Positions 47,001-57,162 of a stretch of 64,000 nt of DNA are shown piece after piece (the first letter of the stretch is position 1; each line of letters opens with the position of its first letter). The DNA is from Halicephalobus mephisto (taxonomy: Eukaryota > Nematoda > Chromadorea > Rhabditida > Panagrolaimidae), in the NCBI GenBank assembly GCA_009193035.1, contig SWDT01000028.1:233784-297783 (forward strand). The letters run 5' to 3'. A model generated the notes under the pieces. It worked only from the letters and a program-made list of their open reading frames with translations. It was not told where the DNA came from and did no database searches. A program made the translations under genes and the position numbers.

Positions 47001-50000
47001 AAAAATTACTATCTAAAACAGCTCCAATAAAAAAATGGATAGTGACTGAAAACAAACACTATTTTTTTTCACCAAAACTTTCAAAATCACTATTCAAAAA
47101 ACAGCTCCGATGGAGGTCCTGGATAGTGACTGAACTGATTCATTTTCAAACCTACTTTGAAGATATCGTAATCCTCTTCCTTCAAAGCGGTAACTTTGAA
47201 TGAAAAGTAATAATTAATTCCGATAAAGTCCGCAGATCCTTTTAGATCTTTGCTTTCGTCTTCTGTGAATTCAGGAAGTCTAGAAGTCACTCTTCCTTGT
47301 TTTCTGGACATCTCCCAAACTCTTTGCTTGATGATATCCGGATAATCTCCTTTCAGAACAGGGTTAGCGTAGATCCCTAACCAGAATTCCTTCATCCTGA
47401 CAGCCGCTTCTTTGTCCGCTTCGGAATCCGTGGCGGGATAAAAGTGGCCTGTGACGAGGACTATACCGATTTTTCCTCCTTGATTTAGTTCTCTGTAAAT
47501 TTTGACGGCTTTTGCATGAGCAAGAAGAAGATGATGAGAAGCCAGATAAAAAGTCCAATGAGAATAGTCCTTGAATCCCCCCGGGGCATGAGCGAAAGAG
47601 TACCCTGCATGTCCTAAGACCAAGAAGATGATCGGTTCGTTGAAAGTCGTCCAAGTTTTGACTTGATCCCCGAAGGTCTCGAAGCAGAACCTACTGTAGT
47701 CCCCAAACAGGTCCACGATTTGGGGGTTGAGGAAGCCACCTCGGTCCTGGAGGGCTTGCGGAAGGTCCCAATGGAAAATTGTGATCTGGAAATGAAATTT
47801 ATAAAAAATGCAATTTTTAGTTGAATAATCTCACTCAAGTCACTATCCGAAGAAATTATTAAAATTGTCAAAACTACTACTCAAAACGATTCTAGTAAGA
47901 AAGTGGATAGTGACTGAAAATGAACACTATTTCCAATTTTCACTAGAACTGTCAAAATTACTACCCAAAATAATTCGAATGAGAAAATTGACAGTGTCCA
48001 CTTTCAACTAAAATCAACTTTCCAGTCATTGTTCACTTTTTTCTTTTGGATAGTGAACTGAATTTTTCTCTTAATCACTATCCAAATGATAAACTTAGTG
48101 AAGTTGGATAGTGACTGAAAATGGACACTATCCAACTGTTCATTAGAGCTGTCATTTGGATAGTGATTTTGACAGCTCTAATGGATAGTTGGATAGTGTC
48201 CACTCTCAGTCACTATCCAAATGACAGCTCTAGTAAAATATTTGAACAATGTTCATTTTTAACTTAAAATTTTCCAGCCACTATCTTGTTTTCTAAAAAC
48301 CCACCATAGGCTCAATCCCTGCTTCGATCAGTCCAGAAATCAGGTTTTTGTAATATTCCACTCCTTTTTTGTTCATACTTTTCAAAGTGCCATCAGGAAA
48401 CACCCTTGACCATGAGATGGAGAATCTATATTGCTGGACCCCGAGTTCCTTAATCATCTCAATATCTCTCTTCCAATTATGGTAACTATCACAAGCAATG
48501 TCTCCTGTGTAGTTCCTGCATCTTCCTTCCTTGGAGAAGGTGTCCCAGATGGAGGGACCACGACCGTCCTCCGCCGCTGCTCCTTCTATCTGATAGGAAG
48601 CCGTGGCAACTGACCAGATAAAGTTCGGAGGAAATTCGAAAGATTCCATTTTAGAATCCGACAGAGTTCTTGAGGACTCTAAAAACTTAAAGTCAATAAA
48701 AAGTAGAACATAAAATCAGCATCTGAAAAAACAATAGAAATCAGTCACTATCCTAAACAATTACAAGAGCTGTCAAAATTTACCCAAAAAACAACCTCAA
48801 TAATTAATAAATAATATTAAAAATCCAAGTCACTATCCAAAAGAGAAATGGATAGTGACTGAAAGTCTCCAAAATCGTTAAAAGCAGTCACTATCCAATT
48901 TCTAATTAAAGCTGTTTTTTGAATACTAACTTTAGTAATTTGAATAAGCTTTGAATAGTGACTGAGAAAAAATTTTAAGTCACTATCCGAATCCTAAACA
49001 AAATTATTTTTTAAATAATGATTTTGTTTGATTAAATAAAGAACCAAATACTTATTTTCAGTCACTATTTAATATCTAATAAAACTTATTTTTAAATAAT
49101 GAATTGAACAACTCTAGTCTGAATTTAAAATATTGATTGAAACAGTACAAAAAGCATAATAATCAATCACTATTTATTTTACAGTTTCAAAAAACTTCCA
49201 AAATAGCAATTCAAGGATGAAAATCCTTACGGAAAAATCCCGCGAAAACAAACAGCAAAATCAGAATCGAAACAATAATCTTCTTCATTTTAGATGATAA
49301 ACAAGAATAAAGTACATTTTAAATTTTATATAACCTTGAATACTAAAAACTTATTTTCGGTTGACTTTCACTTTAACTTTTTTTAGTGCAAAAAAAACAA
49401 GATCTACTACATTCCTTTCACGTTATTCTTTTTTATGATTGAGAAAATTTGACAGATTGAAGTAAATATACTGATCGTTTTTGAACCTGATGATTGGTTC
49501 AATGTCTTTGAAAAGGTTGAAACATGAGAAAATACATCAATGAATCGGATGGAAAATTTTGAAAGTAGATGATTTTAAAAATATCCAGTAATCTTCCTGG
49601 ATGGGTATTTCAGATTCGAGTCTTTGCAGATCGAGCAAAGACTTTCTATGAAAATTCAGAAAAAATTACATTAGAATCTTTTAGAAAAATTCAGATCGAA
49701 GCTTTGGAAAAAAATTCAAATATGGTTAGGCTCGAGTTGTCTGGAATGAGTCACGCCAGATCTAATTCAAACTTTTTTAAAAATATCTACACCGTACTAG
49801 ATCGAACCTTTCAGCATTAATCTGAGCATGTATAAAGATTGACCTCGATCATCACTTAGAATCACTTTGAGTTCCACTTTTGTCTTAGGTCTACTGTATA
49901 AAAAGAACATCTATCATCTTCTCATGTTTCTATTATTGAATATTATGATTTAACAAATTTACATAGAAATTAATAACCATGTGTTCCAGCTCGAATCCCT

Positions 50001-53000
50001 CGGACAAAGTTGGCTGGAGAAAGGAAAAGCTGGTGAGGACTACACTAACAGCGAAACTCATGTAGTCGTCACAATTACTCATCTAGAAGCTGACTTCATT
50101 GCAGATTTTTTGAACGAATTTTACGCTCATCCTAAGCATGCCGTAAGTTCAGATTTTCATTCCCGAGTAAAAAATAACAAATTTCTATAGTTTTAAACGA
50201 AAAGAATTTCTTTAGGGTTATATGGTGGCTTTGCTCTCTCCTTGTGAACTGGATAACAGGATGAGACTTCTTCTGCGAATCCCGATCTGGTCTCATCGAG
50301 TCGTCTACATCAGAGGCTCAGCTCTGAAGGATGAGGACCTGGAAAGAGCCAAGATGCACAAAGCTGCTGCTTGCTTTATCCTCAGTGCCAGACATGTCGA
50401 CAAAAAAAGCGCGATTGTAAGTTTTCGTTGGAAATAAGGTTTTTAAACTACTCCCACCACGAAGAAACTAGTTTTCGTCATAAAATATGAAATTTCACTT
50501 TTCCTATCATGAAAACATTAATCACTTCAGGACGAACAAACAATTCTCCGTTCCTGGGCAGTGAAAGATTTTGCTCCTGACGTCCCTCAGTACATTCAGG
50601 TATTCCGACCAGAAACCAAAATGCACATTGAACATGCTGAAATCCTCATTTGTGAAGACGAATTTAAATACTCGCTTCTGGCAAACAACTGCATCTGTCC
50701 TGGGATTTCAACCTTCATCACCTTACTCATGCACACCAGCAGAGGCGAAGAAGGACAAAAATCTACAGAACCCTGGCACAAAATCTACGGATTCCATTCA
50801 GGAAACGAAATCTACGACATCGTTGTCGGGGAATCGAAATTCTTCGAAGAATTTATCGGGAAAACATTTGTGTTTGCGAGTTTCTACGCTCACGAATACT
50901 ATGGAGTCAATCTTCTGGGGGTCAAAAGAGAAGGACAGGGTGAAAGAATCATGCTGAATCCTGGCCATTCCCACGTTATTCAGGCTACAGATAGATTCTA
51001 CTATGTAGCACTTACTAATGAAGAAAGTTTACCTTCGGATAAAAAAGGAAATCTGAAGACTATTCCTTCTAACATCCGAGGAGACAACAAACTAGAACTC
51101 CCAACGATAGACACAGAAACCTCGACAAAATCAAAAAATTGGAGAATTCGACGAGCTCTTCTTAAAAAATCAAAAGGAGTGTCCACTTCTGATGCAGATG
51201 CCCTGATAGAAGGAGATAACAGTAAACTCGATCAACCCCAGAATACCCGAACGAGGAAATCCAGTGTTGGAGTAGTCACAGGGGAGAAGGAATCGAGTTC
51301 GAGTAGCGACAGTGAAGACGAATGTGAAATTTGCGGTGAAGAAAAATGTTTCGCGGAAAAGTGAGTTAGACATTTATACAGACGAAAAGATAACCTTATC
51401 AGAAAAATAATGGGATCCAATAATGAGGCAAAATTTTTCACATTTGAATTCCGTGAACTACACAAAGTGTAGATAGACAAAGAATATAGAAATTACAATC
51501 GATATAAATGACGTTTTAGAAGATAAAAATGGGTTGTATGCACACCAAATGAATGGATGGTATATAATGTATGGATGCATTAAAACGGCTCTAATGTATC
51601 AAATACATTATATCCTATGTGTCGACACATTAAGGTGATATTACTGCATTATATTAAATGTACCGGTACATTGAACATAGTGTATCTAATATATTAAAGC
51701 CGTTTTAATGTACCTTTTTTATGTATGATAGTTGTGTCGCAAATATTTGTCCCCAAGCATTCTTATTCCGTTCCTGAAGTTAGAACTGAGCAAAAAGCAC
51801 TTTTAATAGAGTAATCAAAGCCGTAAATTCCGAATATGAAACCATAATAAACAGTTAACCTTCAGAATCCCGAATTCTGGAGATTAATCTCCAATGCTAA
51901 AGATATCTAAAATTTGTTTAAAATGGCTTTTAATAATCCATATAAAAATACAAAATTATTTAAAATTGATGTTTTATTTTGAATTAAAGCTGCAGAAAAT
52001 TGGAATATAAATCTCTGGGACACAAGTGCCCAACATCAAAAAATGGACACTATTGATTTCCCAATTGAGACTGGTTTTAAACAGTAACTTTGACAGTTTC
52101 AATAAAGGGTAAAGATAGTATCTAAAGTCATCCACTATCAAGAAAAAAACAAATATTAACGGCAGTTTTGACTTGAATTGAAAATGGACACTATCCATTT
52201 CTTTTACTATAGCTTTTTCTAATGACACAATTTTACAATTCTAATAAAAACAAAGATAGTATTCGTCTTCAGTCACTATTAAGTCGTTTATTGAACATAT
52301 TATCCAAATAATGACTGAAGGAATGCCTCGAATTATTGCTCAAAGTAAAAATAGTGGTTTTAACATTTCTGATTTTAATTAAACGTAAGTATTACCCATT
52401 TATATCAATGAAACTAGTTCTTAATTAATGACCTTAACAACTCTAAAAACTTATTAAATGATTATTTTCCAACACTTTCGCGACTTTAGAATAACCAAGA
52501 CTTATCCTCCGGTGAGTGCCTATATCGGGACTTCGGCAACGGTGTGTCACATGATGAAGGAAAAAAGACCTTATTGTTGTCTCCAAATTGACCAGGTGAG
52601 TATATCCCCTCCCACTTGAATGACATAGTTTCCAGCCTTGTGAGCATGACAACTTCAAAGATCCTAAAGATTACAACTGGAAGAACCCTGCTATTATTGT
52701 TTGTCTGGACCAAACGACTTCCGGACTTTACAACTTGATTCTGCCCCTGAGGGCATATTATAGACCTGTCCATGAACTTCAACCAATTATTCTGCTTTTA
52801 GAATTGGAAGACGAAAAAGTGTAAGTGGAACTTGGGAGAGAGTACTTGGGATAGTTACTGGTTGAATTCTAGGCCAAACGAAGCTTTCCTCGATGTCATC
52901 TCCTGGTTCCCTCTCATCTACTGGATGCAAGGCAAGATATCCTCCTTGGATAATCTTCTCAAAGCAGGGATATGTCTGGCAGAGCATGTCATCATGGTCA

Positions 53001-54406
53001 AAGAAGGAGTGCTCGCCATGGAAGAATACTTGGCAGATTGCACCACGATTATTACCATCCAGAAGATTCACAGAATGTTTCCGAATTTGAAGATCATCAC
53101 AGAACTCTCCCACGCCAGCAACATGAGATTCATGCAGTTTGATGCTTACGATAAATACGCCTTGCAGCAGAGCAAATTTGAAAAGGTATACTGTAATGCA
53201 TTCGTGTACCTTGGACAATTTCTAAGAGACATCCTAAAGATGCTCTATAGCATTCTGACTTTTCAAAATTTAAAAATCAGAAAAGTCTGCTTTTCGATAC
53301 TTTTTGAATTTCTAGGTTTGAGGAAACGAATCATAAAGTTCTCCTTCGTTCGTGTCTGCTGATTTCTAAATTTAATTTTTTCAGAAAGAACGCCAAAGAG
53401 GTTCCAATATGCCTTACATGTTCAGACTTCCTTTTGCCCAAGGAGGTGTTTTCAGCGCCAATATGCTTGACAGATTGCTATATCAGGCGATCGTTAAAGA
53501 CTACTTGGTGGACTTTTTGAAGATTCTACTTGGAATCGATCAAAGTCCAGGAAGTGGCTATCTGTCTTCGGTGTGGTTTGATTTTTAAATTAAAAAATAT
53601 CATTCTCGAAGTTCTATAAAATCAGAATTTTTTGGAACTTTTAAGTATCTCATGAACTTCTGGAATGTTCTGAAATTTAGCAGAAACGTTTAGTCATTTG
53701 AAAATTCAAATTTCAAGACTTTCTAGAAATTTCAGAAATTCATATTGAAACGATTTCCTCACAATATCAACTTTTAATTTTCTGTAATGATTATTTTCCA
53801 GATCAGAATCACTGAAGAAGACATGTGGATCAAGTCTTATGGCCGATTGTATCAGAAACTATGCGCTTCCGTCGGGGATATCCCAATTGGGATTTACAGA
53901 ACTAAGGCTATGGATAATCAAACTGTAAGTAATACGTGCAGTAAATAAGAAATAGTTAATTTGCAGGTATCTATTGAATTAGAATCTCCACCGTACTGCA
54001 GAAACGACGAATCTCGCACTGTAATTAAGAAACTGGTCAAATACAGAATGGAGAAACTTGGAATGGCTCTGGATGAATACAAAGGTGATTCCAACGATTT
54101 TAAAAGCATTAATCTGAAATTATTCCAGAAGAAGACATTACCGATCACCACCTGAAAACCCTCAGCTATGTCATTATCAACCCTCCAACGGAATTGGAAC
54201 TCGAAATCGGAGATGTTGTTTACGTCCTTAGAGCTCCTGTCAAGGAAGACGCCCGATCGAAGAAGGTCAATCCTCGTTGGGGTCTTAGAAGGACCCCCAT
54301 CAGTGACCAAACTGGGCTGCTTACTAATTACCCAGCAGACAGAAAGAGGAAAACGAGCATTCAGATGCTGGAGGCTTCTGTATCCCCTCCACCTGCACCA
54401 AGATGA
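44071..54406 (+). CDS. slo-2: SLO-2 / KCNT-type sodium-activated potassium channel
   Basis: Fourteen exons: 44071-44207, 44900-45112, 45160-45343, 45576-45935, 49990-50142, 50216-50416, 50531-51360, 52490-52595, 52636-52820, 52873-53185, 53385-53570, 53802-53924, 53967-54084, 54129-54406. They join in frame to about 1128 residues. The N-terminus has the [11 protein letters not shown] block. S1-S4 follow, then the S5-pore-S6 unit with [14 protein letters not shown]1 runs from about residue 300 ([31 protein letters not shown]) through [13 protein letters not shown]. An acidic Ser-rich linker follows, then RCK2 ([25 protein letters not shown]). This high-conductance K+ channel is gated by intracellular ions and sets neuronal and muscle excitability. 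The intron after S6 (45936-49989) contains a complete glycosidase gene on the other strand. Confidence 0.95.
44465..44725. repeat. Three tandem hairpin units in slo-2 intron 1
   Basis: Units of about 102 bp. Each has ACTGTATCT and AGATACA(G/A)T as inverted arms about 30 bp apart, enclosing the palindrome TTTTCATATATGAAG. Confidence 0.85.
45360..45560. repeat. Direct duplication inside slo-2 intron 3
   Basis: Two copies of about 110 bp containing TAGATACAAGAAATGG and GATATATGAATGTTTAATT, 115 bp apart. Confidence 0.75.
46010..46200. repeat. Direct repeat with CATATATGAA cores
   Basis: Two copies of a segment with TTTTTACCAACTTGTCATATATG and TTAAACCCAAAGTTCATATAT, between slo-2 exon 4 and the 3' end of the nested glycosidase gene. 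Confidence 0.75.
46231..49288 (-). CDS. Secreted GH1 beta-glycosidase (klotho/lactase-like)
   Basis: Four exons: 49288-49231, 48678-48305, 47785-47156 and 46680-46231, joined in frame to 503 residues. Exon 1 encodes only a hydrophobic signal peptide of about 19 residues. The GH1 barrel starts with [25 protein letters not shown]-type and IFHWDLPQ blocks follow. The acid/base Glu is in TTFNEP (about residue 194) and the nucleophile Glu in ITENG (about residue 397), with [15 protein letters not shown] near the end. Both catalytic residues are present, unlike vertebrate klotho, so an active exo-beta-glycosidase is expected. The whole gene lies in the fourth intron of slo-2 on the opposite strand. 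All three introns are packed with GTCACTATCC repeats. A TATA box lies just upstream. Confidence 0.93.
46690..47145. repeat. GTCACTATCC inverted-repeat block 3
   Basis: Fills intron 3 of the GH1 gene. Units of 83 bp contain CACTATCTAAAACAGCTCC, AATGGATAGTGATT and GACACTATCCTTGATATTCA, repeated about three times nearly perfectly, with partial units at both ends. Confidence 0.92.
47830..48295. repeat. GTCACTATCC inverted-repeat block 4
   Basis: Fills intron 2 of the GH1 gene. The units are more diverged. Near 48115-48230 an almost perfect palindrome is formed by GGATAGTGACTGA...TCAGTCACTATCC arms with AGAGCTGTCA/TGACAGCTCT inside. Confidence 0.9.
48740..49185. repeat. GTCACTATCC inverted-repeat block 5
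   Basis: Fills intron 1 of the GH1 gene. The copies are degenerate, with CACTATCC, GGATAGTGACTGA and AAGTCACTATCC cores still clear. Confidence 0.8.
49324..49332 (-). promoter_or_regulatory. TATA box of the GH1 gene
   Basis: TATATAAAA on the minus strand, about 36-44 nt upstream of the ATG at 49288, so transcription would start very close to the start codon. Confidence 0.55.
49335..49985. other. Remaining slo-2 intron sequence
   Basis: An 83-codon plus-strand frame at 49569-49820 has no splice sites or family match and is not called. It probably includes promoter sequence of the nested gene. Confidence 0.35.
51577..51713. mobile_element. Palindromic MITE-like element, copy 2
   Basis: About 137 bp in slo-2 intron 7. 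The left end CATTAAAACGGCTCTAAT is the inverse of the right end ATTAAAGCCGTTTTAATG. Interior blocks (ATACATTATA, GTACCGGTAC) resemble the copy at 20334-20569. Confidence 0.65.
52020..52330. repeat. GTCACTATCC inverted-repeat block 6, degenerate
   Basis: Diverged copies in slo-2 intron 7: GGACACTATTGATT, TCCACTATC, ATGGACACTATCCATTTC and TCAGTCACTATT. Confidence 0.65.
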
Positions 54407-54629
54407 GAAAGTTACATTTTAAATGCTTTTGATTTGATTTTTAAAGCTCCGTGAGTAAATTGTGGATTCATTAGGAGAATGTTATTCCATCAAGTAGTTC
54501 CTAAATATGCTTAAATCCTACAGCTGGAAAATATTGCCATGGTTTATTCATACTCTTCAGGTCTTAATGGAAAATCACAAAATACTTGTAGTATCGGAAT
54601 ACGATATATCACCGGGGAACTTTGTATAT
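54407..54629. other. Shared 3' region of slo-2 and the TSP1-repeat gene
   Basis: 223 bp between convergent stop codons. It probably holds both 3' UTRs. Confidence 0.5.
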
Positions 54630-57160
54630 TTACTTGAGAACACACTTGATAGTTCTACCAACAAGTGCACGGGTTGCCCATTCGCAACATGTAGTTCTTG
54701 GGTATGGACAAAGACTGTCAGCGCAGTGCGTGGAACCGTCTTGAGTAGCTCCAGTACATGGACATCCATTGCCTGCCGATAGACAAGTTCTCGAACGAAC
54801 TAGTGTACCACAGAGTCCACAGGTATCATTGCAAGTTGCAGCACTCCATTCTGACCATAATCCTCCTGGAGCACATGCAGGCGCAGCTGTGACTGGGAAG
54901 CATGAATGGACTGCATTTGGATCATCATATTCTGGAAGGGGTCCACAAAGGATCTGCCCGTCATAAGCTCTAGCTGATCGACCAGCGCAGCAGGAGTCAT
55001 CAGGGTAGATACACGGCTGGAAGGCACATGGTTCTGTGCGAGTTGATTCTCCACTAAATAATAGTTAAGAATCCTCAAAAAATACATACAAAAAACTTAC
55101 ACGCAAGCACAATCAGTTGTTTGACAAGTTCTGGTGAGAGTCATCATACCGCATGCTCCACAACTACCGTTGCAGTGGGACGTCACACTCCAATCACTCC
55201 ATTTACCAACTACTTGGCATTCTTGAGTTTCTGTATCCAGTCCTGTACATGGACAACCCTGAGCTTCAGTCAAACACGTTCTCGTTCTGGTTGTGTTGGT
55301 GCATGTTTCACATGTACCTGGACAATCTGCCCAAGCAGACCAGTCTCCCCAAATACCACCGTCCGGACAGCAAGTTGGTGGAGATGGTGCTGGCTCGGCG
55401 GCTTCTGCAGGCTGGGGACCACAAATGATTGCTCCGTTGACCGCCATTGCCCTATATGATGAACAACAAGATTGTCTTGGGTAGATACATGGTTTGAGTC
55501 CACAGTTCACGAATTTTGTCGCGTTTCCTGTGCATGGACAACCTGCTTCTTCTGACAAACATGTTCTTGTTTTTTTAATTTGGGCGCAAGAACCACAACT
55601 ATCTCCACACGAAGTTGTCTGGATCCAATGAGACCAAACACCTCCTTCTGGACAGCAGTTTTGGCAAGTCATAATAGGTGCGGGATCTTCATATTCAGGA
55701 AGTGGTCCACAAATAATCTGTCCATCATAAGCCCCAGCCGATCGGCCAGCGCAGCAAGAATCGTTGGGATAAACACATGGCTTGAAGGCACATGGTTCTG
55801 TGCGAGTTGATTCTCCACTAAATAATAGTTAAGAATCCTCAAAAAATACATACAAAAAACTTACACGCAAGCACAATCAGTTGTTTGACAAGTTCTAGTA
55901 AGAGTCATCATACCGCATGCTCCGCAACTGCCGTTACATTGAGATGTCACACTCCAATCATTCCATTTACCAACTACTTGGCATTCTTGAGTTTCTGTGG
56001 CTTCACCAGTGCAAACACATCCTGCACTCTCGGTCAAACAAGTTCTGGTCCTGGTTGTAGTAGTGCATGTTCCACATGTACCTGAACAATCTGCCCAAGC
56101 AGACCAGTCTCCCCAAATACCACCGTCCGGACAGCAAGTTGGTGGAGATGGTGCTGGTTCGGCGGCTTCTGCAGGCTGGGGACCACAAATGATTGCTCCG
56201 TTAGCCGCCATTGCCCTATATGGTGAACAACAAGATTGTCTTGGGTAGATACATGGTTTGAGCCCACAGTTCACGAATTTTGTCGCGTTTCCTGTGCATG
56301 GACAACCTGCTTCTTCTGACAAACATGCTCTCGTTTTTTTTAATTTTAGAGCAAGAACCACAACTATCTCCACATGAAGTTACTTGAGTCCATTCTGACC
56401 AAACGCCGCCTTCTGGACAACAATCCTCACAGGCTAACGGTATGTTGGGATCCTCATGTTGGAATTGGTCCACAAAGAATTTCACCATCATAAGCTCCAG
56501 CCGATCGACCATCACAACAAGAATTTTCAGGGTAAATACACGGTTTGTAACCACATGGCAAGATCATCTCAGATTCCCCAACACAGGCACAATCCATTGT
56601 TGTACAATTTCTTGTAACAGTCATTCTTCCACAAGCACCACATGTTTTATTACAAGGGACGGAAGTGATCCATTCACCCCAGACACCTTGGACTTGACAA
56701 TCTTTAGTCTCGGAAACAGGACCAGTACATGGACAACCATCCGCTTCAGACAAACATGTTCGACTCCTCTCCGTTGTCCCGCATTCCCCGCAAGTTCCTG
56801 CACAAGCAGCCCATTCAGACCATGCTGACCAAATACCTCCACTAGGACAACAAGTGCTCGTATCAGGTGGGGTATCAGAATCAGCAGGTTGCGGTCCGCA
56901 AATGATACTTCCATTAACAGCCATAGCTCTGTACGGCGAACAACAAGATTGTCTTGGATAAATACACGGCTTTAGTCCGCAATTAACTAGCTTCGTAGCG
57001 TTGCCTGTACAAGGGCATCCATACTCTTCAGACATGCAACTTCGTACTTTCTTAACCTTGGCACACGAGCCGCATGAATCTGTACATTGAGTCTTTTGAG
57101 TCCATTCCGTCCAAATTCCACCATTGGGACAACAACTTGAGTTGCCGGTGTTGACGCTTC
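54630..57160 (-). CDS. Cysteine-rich TSP1-repeat part of a secreted mucin-like protein, with frame breaks
   Basis: Exons 55053-54630 and 55817-55101 are intact, and a third block runs from 57160 to 55865. Each module has a CCP-x-GG-x-W-xx-W start, CG-x-C, TRTRTC and C-x-CTG blocks typical of thrombospondin type 1 repeats, followed by a C-x-YPR-xx-CC...CGP module. At least seven TSP1-like units are visible. The third block changes frame twice: near 56455-56465 (two bases missing relative to the copy at 55681) and at an A/T run near 56333-56341 (8 instead of 7). Either this copy is decaying or the assembly has indel errors. The protein should be extracellular matrix or surface coat. The 5' side continues into the mucin-like array. 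The stop is TAA at 54632-54630. Confidence 0.7.
55053..56580 (-). repeat. Tandem duplication of a 764-bp exon-intron unit
   Basis: 55053-55816 and 55817-56580 are near-identical, including the 46-47-nt intron between them, whose copies at 55054-55100 and 55818-55864 are the same. The duplication is recent, because the intron is unchanged. Confidence 0.85.
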
Positions 57161-57162
57161 GG

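Noticed and set aside
49569..49820. 83-codon plus-strand frame inside the slo-2 intron
   Set aside because: No usable splice junctions, and exons 4 and 5 of slo-2 join in frame without it.
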